Positions 11,580-22,541 of a stretch of DNA of 64,000 nucleotides are shown here, one piece after another. The stretch comes from Daldinia sp. FL1419 (Eukaryota; Ascomycota; Sordariomycetes; Xylariales; Hypoxylaceae). The stretch is from NCBI GenBank assembly GCA_025201765.1, contig MU623387.1, forward strand, positions 1 to 64,000. Direction: 5' to 3'. Below the pieces are notes generated by a model, which was not told the origin of the DNA, did not search any database, and saw nothing but the letters and a program-made list of their open reading frames with translations. Made by a program: the position numbers and the translations under genes. Position 1 is the stretch's first letter; each line of letters begins with the position of its first letter.

Positions 11580-13004
11580 TCATTGCAGACTCTCGATGAC
11601 GATGGCACTGGCGCCACCGCCACCGTTGCAGATACCGGCAACGCCGATCTTGGCCTTCTTCTCGCGCAGGACGGTGGTTAGGGTGGTGACAATACGGGCG
11701 CCGGAGCAGCCGAGAGGGTGGCCGATGGCGACGGAACCACCGAAGACGTTGACCTTGTCGCTGGTGAGGCCGAGGAGCTTCATGTTGGCTAGGGCGACAA
11801 CCGAGAAAGCCTCGTTGATCTCGTAGAAGTCGACGTCCTTGTCTGTCAGGCCGGCGTGCTTGATGGCCTTGGGGATGGCGAGAGCGGGGGCGGTGGTGAA
11901 GCGCACGGGCTCACGGGCGGCGTCACCCCAACCGCGGATCTTGGCAATGGGAGTTACGCCCAATTCCTTGACCTTGGCCTCAGACATGAGCACGACAGCA
12001 GCAGCACCGTCATTTAAGGGGGCGGCATTGGCAGCTGTGACGCTACCACCCTGGGGTTTGAAGACGGGGCGAACCGTCTTGAGCTTCTCGGGGTTGAGAT
12101 TCTTGACTTCCTCGTCGGTTGTGATTTGAACTGGGGGCTTGCCTCGGCCAGCGCTGACCTCGACGGGTACGATCTCCTTGGAGAAGATGCCGTCGGCAGT
12201 GGCCTTCTGAGCACGGGTGTAGGTCTCGATGGCGTACTCGTCCTGCTGCGCACGGGAGATGCTGTGGTCGTCGGCGCATAGCTCACCGGCCAGACCCATG
12301 TGCTCCTTAGCGTAGGCGTCGGTTAGACCGTCCTTGAGCATGCCGTCGACGAGGGTCTGGTCGCCGAACTTGGCACCATTACGTAGGGTAGGTAGGTAGT
12401 GAGGAGTGTTGGACATGGACTCGGTACCACCGGCCACGACGATGGAGGCATTGCCGGTTATGATGGTCTGGGCACCGAGGATGATGGCCTTGAGACCGGA
12501 AGCGCAGACCTTGTTGACGCCTGTGCAGACGACCGATTCCGGAAGGCCAGCACCGATAGCACATTGTCGAGCGGGGGCTTGTCCAAGGCTGGATATCGAA
12601 CGTTAGATTTCCCTCCTTTTGACTATTAGAGATTTTAGGGGTAGGGGCATACTTGGCGGACAGCACGTTACCGAAGAAGACTTCCTCTACATCCTCAGGC
12701 TTGATCTGGGGAACTCGCTCGACGGCGGCTATAGACAAATCGTGTTAGTATATCGCCCAGCCAAGCTGCGTAACCTGGTAAGGAAATACACACCCTTGAT
12801 AGCGTGGGATCCAAGCTGAGTGGCGCTGAGACTCGACAACGTTCTAATAATCCAAGGGTCAGCCTCACGAACTACATTACGAGGAGAAGAGGGGAGGAGA
12901 GGAGAGGAAAGGAAGCTTTCGACAAGAAGCAAGACTTACCCTAGGAACGACCCCACGGGGGTTCGAGCAGCTGAGACGATGTAAACGGGGGGAAGGTTGG
13001 CCAT
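11580..13004 (-). CDS. ERG10: Acetyl-CoA C-acetyltransferase (acetoacetyl-CoA thiolase)
   Basis: Four exons read leftwards: 13004-12940, 12843-12794, 12728-12653, 12588-11580, giving 399 aa with consistent phases. Introns are 96, 65 and 64 bp. The enzyme condenses two acetyl-CoA to acetoacetyl-CoA, the first step to mevalonate and sterols. Visible family marks are the nucleophile Cys92 in VNKVCASG, NEAF near residue 321, His354 in GHPLGCSGAR and Cys384 in CNGGGG. The protein starts MANLPPVYIVSAARTPVG and ends ESLQ, with neither a mitochondrial presequence nor a C-terminal SKL-type peroxisomal signal. This points to the cytosolic isozyme. It is divergent from SNU114, sharing a 930-bp promoter region. 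Confidence 0.95.
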
Positions 13005-13934
13005 ATTGAAGGAAGAGGTATAACGCTGAGTCGGGAGCTAACGATAGGAGTAGAAGATGAGAAAAAAGAAAGTAAAATTCATATAATATCGTAGTTACTA
13101 GATGTCGAAAATGTTGAACTACTAGGATTGCCCCCCCTTTCAGAGAGAAAAGACTATATGGTGGGAAATATTCACCGCCCCTCCGTTTATCTTTTATCTT
13201 TTATCTTTCAAGCTAGCAATTGTGCTAACAATTATGTCAATAATTATGTTAACAATTATGTTAACAATGTGTGCTACCGAATATAGCGGATCTACGGTTA
13301 AGGATGTTAAGACCCCTAACATTTGCCATTGGACAGGTAGAGCGAGGTACATGAAAGCTCACCTTAGGTACCTAGGTATGACTACAACGAGGTACATACT
13401 ATGGAATGCTCTAACCAAATGATTGGGATTTCTTCCCCTTAATTAAGCTTAGAATCGTTACACGTAGTTGCGCGATACCCATTAAATACCTACATTGAAC
13501 TTACTGCAGCTAGTTCCTTTAGGTCACTGCTTCTAAAAGACAATTCGCTCGGCGTACCTTACCTTACCGGATCGACCTAAGAATCTTTCCTTACCCAATG
13601 GGATAGTGGGGTTATGGTCTCGGTCCTGAGATTGGCGGGGCCCAGTTTTTCACGGATCCCTGCCAAGTTGCAGATACATACATACACTAGTAAACTAATA
13701 AAAATCAAGCCACCGTCCGCTTATCGGAGTCCATTACGTACACAGTCCAGCCTTGTCCTTAGCCACATAGCTGCATAGACCGCCAGAGAAATTTACCATT
13801 AGCCACGACAAAGAACGCGCCTAACGGTCAGCCTTGCATCTCCATTCTGTAACTTTTTCTAAGCGCGAGATCAAGCTGTCTTTGTATCAACTATCCGAAA
13901 ACCCATTGACCCACGCTTAAGCCTTGTTTACGCC
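13005..13934. promoter_or_regulatory. Divergent promoter region ERG10/SNU114
   Basis: The only upstream region available to both genes. It contains imperfect tandem repeats of an AACAATTATGTT unit (13218-13270), a CCTTAGGTACCTAGGTA run near 13362-13379 and a C8 run at 13131-13138. I see no supportable ORF; a 66-codon frame at 13222 is built from the repeats. Specific operator sites cannot be named from sequence alone. Confidence 0.5.
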
Positions 13935-16900
13935 ATGGATGACCTCTATGATGAGTACGTGTAATCTTCATATTCATATTCCACCCCTTGGGCCTTGGCT
14001 AACTCTTGACCAGGTTCGGAAATTTCATCGGGGAGGATGCCGAAGCATCTGAGGAAGAATCCCAGCATGGCGTTGACGCGGGCGCGTATCTCGATGATGA
14101 ATACCCAGAGGAGGCACCCGAAGCTACGGGGCAGGAATTAATGGAAGTGGATGATGATGGGCCCTCAAATGCGGTGATATTACACGAAGACAAGCAATAT
14201 TATCCAACGGCGCAGCAAGTATACGGAGCAGATGTCGAGACGTTAGTACAAGAAGAGGACGCACAACCGCTCTCACAACCGATCGTCGCACCCGTCGACG
14301 TGAAGAAGTTTTCCATCGAAGAGGCCGACCTTCCTCCCGTCCACTTCGACCGCCAATTTATGACCGATCTCATGAACTTTCCCGATCAAATACGGAATAT
14401 AGCCCTGGCTGGAGATTTACATCATGGCAAGACTGCCTTTATGGATATGCTGGTTCTCGAGACGCACGATATAACCGATAGATTAGAGAAACGAACGGGC
14501 AGAAAGAGGGACGAGCAACTACGATATACCGATACGCACGTAGTGGAAAGAGAAAGGGGTGTTTCCCTAAAGGCGGCACCCATGAGCTTGGTCTTGCAAA
14601 GCACAAAGGGCAAGTCTCACTTGTTCAACATAATAGATACCCCGGGCCACGTCAACTTCGTCGATGAGGTTGCGGCAGCGTTGCGGCTGGTGGATGGTGT
14701 TGCGCTAGTCGTGGATGTGGTAGAAGGTGTACAGGTCAACACGGAACAGATCATCAAGCACGCGGTCCTCGAAGACATTCCGATGACCCTAATAATCAAC
14801 AAGGTCGACAGACTGATACTCGAATTAAGATTACCACCGAGTGATGCTTATTTCAAGTTAAAACATGTTGTCGAGGAGGTGAACACCGTCATCGAAAATA
14901 CTAAACCGGGTTCCGGAGAGCAGAAGCGGTTGAGTCCGGAGAAGGGGAATGTGCTGTTCGCGTGCAGTGAGATGGGCTGGTGCTTTACGCTACAGTCCTT
15001 TTCAAAGATGTACGCGGATAGCTTCCCCGGCGTGGATACGGAAGAATTCGCTAAGCGTCTCTGGGGCGATATTTACTTTAATCCGAAGAAGAGAACCTTC
15101 AGCAGGAAGCCTCTACCTGGCGAGGAACGCGCGAAGAGGTCATTTATTCACTTCGTCCTAGAGCCTATCTATAAGGTTTTCTCCCATACTATCGGCCAGA
15201 GTCCCGAGGAATTAAAGGGCGTACTAGCGACACTAGGCATAGTACTCAAGCCGTCACAGTACAAGACGGACGCCAAGGTGCTACTTAAGCTGGTCTGTGA
15301 GCAGTTCTTCGGCCCGTCAACTGGCTTCGTCGACATGGTAGTCAAAAATGTTCCATCTCCGTTGGAAGCGGCGGGACATAAGTTGGAACAGTACTACACC
15401 GGCCCCTTGGATACCAAGGTGGCCGAGTCCATGAAGAAGTGCGACCAAGATGGCCCCTTGGTCGTCCACATCACAAAATTATTCAATTCTTCGGACGCTA
15501 AGAGCTTCTACTCGTTTGGCCGAGTAATGAGTGGTATCGCTCGGCCTGGAATGCAGGTCCGAGTGCTCGGAGAAGGTTATTCTATCGACGATGAGGAAGA
15601 TATGGCCACGGCTACAATTTCCAACGTTTACATCGCCGAGACGCGATACAATGTTGAGACCAACGGAGTTCCCGCCGGTAACTGGGTGCTACTAAGCGGT
15701 GTCGATAACTCGATCGTGAAGTCGGCAACAATAGTACCACCGAAACTCGAGGATGACGAGGAAGCCTACATCTTTAGACCGGTTACGCATTTCACAGAGT
15801 CGGTCCTGAAGGTGGCAGTCGAACCCATCAACCCCTCGGAGTTGCCCAAGATGCTTGACGGTTTACGGAAAATTAACAAGAGCTACCCCCTAATCACTAC
15901 CAAAGTAGAAGAATCTGGCGAGCACATCATTTTAGGTACCGGTGAATTGTATATGGACTGTGTCCTACACGACCTGCGACGGTTGTACGCAGATATGGAG
16001 ATCAAGGTTTCGGATCCCGTCACGCGCTTCTGCGAGACAGTAGACGAGATGTCAGCTACCAAATGCTACGCCATTACGCCGAACAAGAAAAACAAGATTA
16101 CTATGGTCGCCGAGCCGCTCGACGACGGAATCGCGGAAGATATCGAGAGCGGCCGCGTCAAGATGCAAGACGGTGCCCGAAAAGTGGGCAAGTTCTTTCA
16201 GGACAAGTACGGATGGGATCTGCTGGCCGCGAGGAGCATTTGGGCATTCGGCCCGGATGAGAAGGGACCTAACATCTTGCAGGACGACACACTAGAGGTA
16301 CGTCGACCATTCTGTCGTTTCCCCCCACCATATTGTGACCTTGAATGCTCGGCGTCTTACTACACATGCGATTCCTGTAGCGTGGAGTGTTACCCTACGG
16401 GTCCGCATGCGGCAATACTTTCGCAATAACTTCGCGGTTTCAGCCTCACAATTCTAGAATCTTGTTCTACTTGGATCACACCTAATACTTTCGGCAGGTG
16501 GATAAATCACTTCTAAGAAGCGTGCGCGAGACCATTCGACAAGGCTTCAGTTGGGCTACCAGAGAAGGGCCTCTATGCGAAGAACGTGAGTACCTACGTC
16601 TCGTTACATTTTATTGTCATTCCTACCCAACCCAGCGTCGATCCCACGCTTTCCGCCACGTCCCATCTAGAACCTCTTTGAATCAAGTTCCTCCCACGCC
16701 GAGGTTATCACCTCATTGCTCACGAGCCATTAACGTATTCGAGCAAAGCGCAAAGGCGACCTGCTGTTACTAGCGTAGCAGCTTGTGTCTCCTACTCGAA
16801 ATATCTAAGGCGCTAGGTGTCAAAGGACCGTTTGAAAATGGTGTTACGACGAACGTGGGGAATAGGCCTATCACCATGCGTTAGGTAACTCGAACAAGCT

Positions 16901-17820
16901 CCAAGCATGGGATACGACCCATGTCCATGCCTTGCCAAGAAATAAGCTACGAGCTCTTGGGACTAGGGACCCTGCTCTGTGCATTGTGCAGGTTCGATCA
17001 AACTTCGTCTATCGAGCCCGTAAGACGACGTCTACGTACGCCAGGGGTACAAGGTATTGACACAGCAGAGTCTGCCGAAGCACCCGTATTCGAGGTTCAC
17101 TTACTAGGGGTCTGCCTCGAAGACAAGAGTACTCGTTGCATTCATGCGCAACATCCCCCAATTCAGTAATGTCATTGAATGAACCTGATGCCGATCAATG
17201 ACGCTATTACACCTTGACTTTACGGACCTTGCTAACTTTTCATCACAACTACAGCGATCCGCAATACCAAGTTTCGTATCATGGATGTGTCACTAGCACA
17301 GGAAGCCATCTTCAGGGGTGGCGGTCAGATCATTCCCACTGCACGGCGCACGTGCTACAGCTCATTCCTCATGGCATCGCCGCGCCTCATGGAGCCTTTG
17401 TACGCGTGCTCGATGACGGGTCCCCAAGACGCTGTTCCCGTACTATATAACGTTCTGGCTCGGCGAAGAGGCCACGTTCTATCAGATGGGCCGATCGCGG
17501 GGACGCCGTTGTACCGCGTCAGCGGCTTAATTCCGGTGATTGACTCGTTCGGTTTCGAGACGGATGTTCGCATCCAAACCCAAGGCCAGGCTATGGTAAG
17601 CCTTGTCTTCGACAAGTGGCAGAAGGTGCCCGGCGACCCGCTCGATAAGGAGGTCGTGTTGCGCCCGCTACAACCAGCTGATGCCCAAGCCACGGCCCGA
17701 GACTTCGTACTCAAGACGAGAAGGCGCAAGGGTCTCAGCGAAGACGTTAGCGTGGCGAAGTTCCTCGAGCCCGAGTTCTATCAAAGTCTTATGGAGAGCG
17801 GTACGCTCGGTAGTCCATGA
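13935..17820 (+). CDS. SNU114: U5 snRNP GTPase Snu114 (116-kDa, EF-2-like)
   Basis: Four exons: 13935-13954, 14014-16297, 16498-16585, 17255-17820; 985 aa, the usual size. The 20-bp first exon encodes MDDLYDE and joins to FGNFIGE, the conserved N-terminus. An acidic N-terminal tail (about 1-115) precedes the EF-2-type GTPase: P-loop GDLHHGKT (about 140-147), DTPGH, and NKVD. EF-2-like domains II-V follow, and the C-terminal part resumes with PIRNTKFRIMDV. Snu114 controls the Brr2 helicase during spliceosome activation and disassembly. Introns 2 and 3 are 200 and 669 bp, long compared with the ~50-100 bp typical of this window, and both have in-frame stops. The 3' gene end faces a 3.9-kb empty region. 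Confidence 0.95.
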
Positions 17821-18523
17821 GAGATTTGAGTTTTTTCGATGGCACTATCCCTTAGCACAGAAGGGGAAAGGGCCTAGGTTCGATATATCTAACAACTATA
17901 TTGTACAGTTAGCAGTCGGATAATTAGTTCGTCAGTAGCCTACTATAGTATAGGCCCATGTTAGCGGATAAGGCGCCCAGGGTAATAGGCAGGCCGGTCT
18001 GGGCTACACCTGGCTGATCTAAAAAGGATTCAGCTCCAAAACCCACCCCCCACAAAATACTGGCGTAAGGTAATAGAGATTCAGATATAATGTGTAAAGA
18101 GCACAGAGGCACGTCTAAGTAAGCTCTATAATAGTTTCGATAAATAGGGAGAAACTTGCTAGATTCAACTAACGCTAATACTCGTTCACTCCTTTTGCCC
18201 CTGGACTATCTCGTGCTAGTGATTTGCGCGGTGGAGAACAGATAGATGGTAAAGAATAAAGAGCCTCTGTCCTGTCGCAAGTAACGCCGGGATGGGGCAA
18301 TGTGATTGGTTACCTACCTACTCGCCTAACCCAACCCTGGGGGGGGTTGTGACCCATGTCTGTCTCGCTTCTGGATGGGATGGTTGGCTGGCTCCGTCCT
18401 AGTAGGGCGTATACGAGGTAAGTACCGCCAACCAGCCAGCCAGCCAAAAAAAAAGGCGGTTAGTAACGGTAACAGTGCCTGCCCAACCAGAAGCAAGGCT
18501 CGCCCACGGCATATTTGTTTGAG

Positions 18524-18640
18524 ATATATGTGTGTATATGTGTATGTTTATGTGTCTGGGTGGTATGGTATACACCCCCACGCTCGAGGTGTGTATTATA
18601 TTATATTGTATATGTATATATATATGTGTGTGTGGGATAT
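18524..18640. repeat. TG/TA-rich microsatellite tract
   Basis: Alternating purine-pyrimidine runs such as TATATATATATGTGTGTG separated by short unique sequence. This is the likely source of the spurious ORFs on both strands here. Confidence 0.6.
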
Positions 18641-21085
18641 GTAATATGTGGTTTAATCTGGGTAAGTCTTCTCTGTCTGGGCTGGCTTTTTCTTGTCTCT
18701 TGACGGGCAGGATAGTTGGGAATCTGGGGGATACGAGTGTGGATCGGGATGGGCCGGAAGAGCGGTAGCGAGGGTAAAGTTGCATATGCCAGGTATGGAT
18801 GTAGACATGTGGGTAACTGGCTATCTAGCCGGCAGGCAGTGAGGTGGTATACCTGCTGGCTTGGGTTGTTGGATGGATGGTATGGGTAGGTAGGTAAAGA
18901 GTACCGGACGGGCGAGAGAGCTAAAGAGAAGGGGGGGGTGTGGGATGGAAGCTGGATGGAAGGATTGGGGGAAGAAACGGGGGCAAGACCATCCCATCCT
19001 ATCCCATCTAATCTAACCATCCAGCCAGCTGGCTAGGCCAACGGCGATGAAGGATGGGCTTGATAGCGGACGGGTAAGATATAGCGAATAGAAAGATGCT
19101 AGAGTCATGTGAGATATAGACGAGCGTATGCAAATGTATGAAAGTGTGAAAGATCTACATTGCAGTTTCTCTATTTTCACTCTGTCTCTCTCGTTCGTTC
19201 GCTCCAGCCGGTTCCGAGTTGCAGTGCATATAGGAGATGATAGGTCTGATTTATCTCTCCCCTTCTTACTCTCTCATACGTAGCTGTGACGGTTCCATTT
19301 GGCGGGTTCTTTTTTTAATTTACATGCCCTGTCTTGTTACAGAAGCCGCGGACTAGCGCTATTCGTCGGTTAATAGGGGCCTTGAGGGTTCTGCTACGAC
19401 AGTGTTGGGGAGTGAGGAGTGAGGAGTGAGGAGTGATGTGTCTGAATGTATGTGATAGTGTTTTCTGTCTATGAGGAGGTGGCTTGTGATGGCGAATCGA
19501 GATGGTATTGATATCACGTCAGCGAGGCGAGAATAGGAGTAAAAATCTTGACTTAGTATTCTATCATTCTATCTAGCATAAGCTACAGCGTGGATGAATA
19601 TGAGAACGTGTTGAGGTATGCATCATCGGTATTGGCCACAGGCACCTGGGGTATAGCATTGCGGAAAGGAGACATCAGAGGAAGGGCATTCTTCGGAGAC
19701 TATCAGTCTCAAACTACTCAACAGTTAACGGTAATGGCATACTATTCTCCTTTTCTCCTTAGGTATCTTTCAACTATAGAGGGTCGCATCGGAGCCCTCG
19801 GATTACGAGGTACAGCATCGTCTATCAGCCGAGCCATCCAACTAGTAAGTGTATAACGAGATGGTATTCGGAAGTAAACCGCGGGAGTTTTGGACATATC
19901 TATCCAAAAGACGAGGAGGAGCATTCCGGGAATATTTGACATTTTGATATACGAAAGCGAGCAGGTGCTCATCCCCTACCATCACCATAGGCCATACATA
20001 CAGAGAAGCAAGACGTCCGCATATCATGACACCCTGCCACTTGGATGAAATTTGGATCAGCCATTCTTTACTATTGCCCTCCATCATAAGACTCAATATA
20101 TGCAAGATTATACATGAAGCTTACTATCAGTTCGTCGAGTTAGCAAGAGATCAATGGGACCGGGAGCTTCGGGTCTCACCCGTCTGCCAGGACCCAATAG
20201 ATAAGTTAACCTGGTAGGAACTTTTGCGGGCTTATATCTCCTTCTACGTGCAGTTCGGAGGCTTATCTACACACTTGCCTACGTTAACATTGACGCATGA
20301 GACGTTGTGGAAGTAGTAGCAATGGCTACTGTTGGAGTGAGAGAAAAGGGGCCGAAGAGAACAGCGGCGACTAGGGACCTCAACGATAGCCAACTACCTT
20401 ACTTGGCGAGTTACCTAAAGTCAGAAGATGGGCGTAGTGAACTATAATTCAATGTTCCCCGTATCCCCAAGTCCGTATTTTGGGTTTCGTAGAAGCATTA
20501 CTATAAAAATAAAAATAAGAATATACTATTAATAACCCAACCAGGCAATCCAAGTACCGGATAGCCAAAATCTCTTTTTTCATTTGAACACACGAGATCA
20601 TACGACCTAGATTTAAGCATACAAGCGTACAAGCATACAGCTAGCCTCTCACCTATTACCGAGCCCGTATTAAGCATCCCCTTTTTCGCGCCGGGCACGA
20701 GAAAAGCTTCACCTCGTGTGTCCCCTTGCCGGAACTTGACGCGGGATCCACACTAGGACGAATACGAACTTCCCCGGCCGCAGAAAAAAACCAAGGTTCG
20801 AATCGCTGATCTTAACAGGATTTACCTATGATCTAAGAAATCATGCTTAGGGCGGCATGGGAGGGCACCAATGAAACCAGTTCAGAGTAAGTTTAACTAT
20901 GGCTTAACTATTTCAAGTTACATTAAGGTTAGGTAATTGTCAGGTATTTTGTCAGTTGTCTCTTTCAAGATGTATGCAACTACGTTAGCTCAGTAAGACC
21001 CAAAGACGTATAAGAAGCTGGCATCAAAAATTAATAACAAGTACCTGGTACTTTTCTATTTTTCTATTCTAGAATAGGAGAGTCA

Positions 21086-21117
21086 TGCAGGCAGGCAGGT
21101 AGGTAGGTAGGTAGGTA
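21086..21117. repeat. GGCA/GGTA tetranucleotide run
   Basis: Three GGCA-type units pass into five GGTA units, the clearest member of the GGTA/TACC family scattered through the intergenic DNA of this window. Confidence 0.75.
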
Positions 21118-21675
21118 TTCATTACTGTTTTAGTGATCAATTGGAACCGCATATAAGGTATATTGCCTACGTTGGAAGACACCACAATTCATGTAGGATT
21201 GTAGCTCAACCGTAACGTCTAATAAACAATTTAGTATCCTTTTAGCATTGTGGTTAGCCAAATAAAATTTCCAGTGGCGAGTAGATCACCAATCAACTCT
21301 CCATCTTCGTAGGCTACGTGATCTCGCGGCAAGTCTACAAGTACAATACATCGCCGACTCTATCCCGCGTGTGACCGGTAACGGCTTGGCGATTAGGCCG
21401 GGTTCAAGACCGGTGTGGATCCTCCTGCTCTAGCTGGTGCCTCGAACATCTCACGGCAGGTAGAGCCTGGGTTCTAGATGTCTTTTCAGCTGATAGGCCA
21501 GCCTCTATGCACTGCTCGTCCTTTTCGGGTAGTTGAGATGCCGATGTCGAAATTCGACCGAACATCGATATTGTAGCTATACAGTTACTCCGGCAACGAT
21601 AATTAGTTGATAGATTACTCCGATATAACTTTGCGCAATGGCTATGCTAATATGAAATACCCATTCAAGGTATTT

Positions 21676-22541
21676 TCATAGGCAAGTCTCCAACATCTTG
21701 TCCAGAACACCCCTAAGAGTGTCGTTTTCTAAGGCCGCAGCCACTCTCTCTTTGTCGGCTAGCTGCTTGTTTACCTGGTCGTCCTGGCTGTGGGTTCCCT
21801 CCTTGATCACGACATCCACTCGGTAGTTGGGCGGCAGAGCCTGTTCTAGACGTACCCGCACGCCGAGGCCGATAACGGTTGCCAGTGAACAGTGGGTAAT
21901 GGTAGGGGTGATCTCGACCAGTACTCGTGTCAAAGTATTGGGATCCGCACCTACTGATGGAGACGGTGTTATGTGAATATCAGGTAAATTGACAACTGCC
22001 AATTGACCTAAAGAAAGCGGATGTTCAGGGTCAGAAATGGTCGATATTAGATCTGGGAAAATGTTAGCTACCAGATCAAGTAAAGTGATTTGTTCTGTGC
22101 TTGTGCACGACCATGTCATATCATGGGTTTCAGTGTGGAATATCTGGAACATCTGGGCGTGGGGGCGATAAGAACCCGACATCTACAATATGCCATACGG
22201 CATATCCCACATCGAGGATGAGAAGAGTAAAAATGACGACCCCAGTAACTCTGCGTCGTCATCCCATCTTCAAAACTACACCGGCGAATCTTTATATTGA
22301 ACAAGGTTGTCTCACCGTATACTTCCTGCTCGTCGATGGGTTCCGCAGTGAACTCGTCATCGCTTGCGGTATCGTCAGACCACGAGATGTCATAAAAAGG
22401 ATCTGATAGATATTGCGGTTTGCGCATGATGTTACTTATTTTGGCCGCGTCATCTTTTTGAACCCTGCGCCCCTTCTTGCGCTGTCTTGTCGGTAGCTGT
22501 GAGGTGTTTAGAATAGTGGGATTCGCGTTATCCTTTTCCAT
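21676..22541 (-). CDS. CIA2: Cytosolic Fe-S assembly component Cia2 (MIP18 family)
   Basis: Two exons, 22541-22316 and 22052-21676, give 200 aa. The intron is 263 bp, longer than most here; its donor splits an Asp codon so that EVY joins DLISTISDPEHP, the start of the MIP18 domain. The conserved segment THCSLATVIGLGVRVRL has the family's reactive Cys at about residue 130, and NKQLADKERVAAALEN is another family signature. Cia2, with Cia1 and Met18, delivers Fe-S clusters to nuclear and cytosolic proteins such as DNA polymerases and helicases. The first 75 residues are charged and low complexity, as in other fungal homologues. Divergent from the Zn2Cys6 factor across 5.2 kb. Confidence 0.94.

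Larger units (their letters stand above)
17821..21675. other. 3.9-kb convergent intergenic region SNU114/CIA2
   Basis: Both neighbours end here, so no promoter is required, yet the gap is large. Content seen: paired GGTTGGCTGGCT and CCAGCCAGCC motifs (18378-18446), a TG/TA-rich microsatellite (about 18524-18640), a GGAGTGA tandem (19409-19436), and a GGCA/GGTA tetranucleotide run (about 21086-21117). Open frames up to 139 codons at 18399-19020 are made of low-complexity sequence and are not credible. An 88-codon frame at 19590-19856 is unrecognised. The region may hold an unannotated RNA or decayed DNA; the sequence does not decide. Confidence 0.5.

Noticed and set aside
12435..12437. Met at 12437 as ERG10 start
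   Set aside because: Would remove the catalytic Cys92; three upstream exons complete a normal 399-aa thiolase.
14006..14013. In-frame Met at 14006 as SNU114 start
   Set aside because: It lies inside intron 1; the 20-bp exon at 13935 gives the conserved MDDLYDE N-terminus.
18399..19020. Overlapping 128- and 139-codon minus-strand ORFs
   Set aside because: Encoded by TG/TA microsatellite and other low-complexity sequence; composition explains the open frames.
19590..19856. 88-codon plus-strand ORF
   Set aside because: No recognisable family and no splice partners found.
20785..20805. GGTTCGAATC B-box-like sequence suggesting a tRNA
   Set aside because: No T-stem pairing and no A box or acceptor stem at the right distance.
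21395..21415. GGGTTCAAGACC T-arm-like sequence
   Set aside because: Loop is one base too long for a T-loop with the available stem, and the rest of a cloverleaf is absent.
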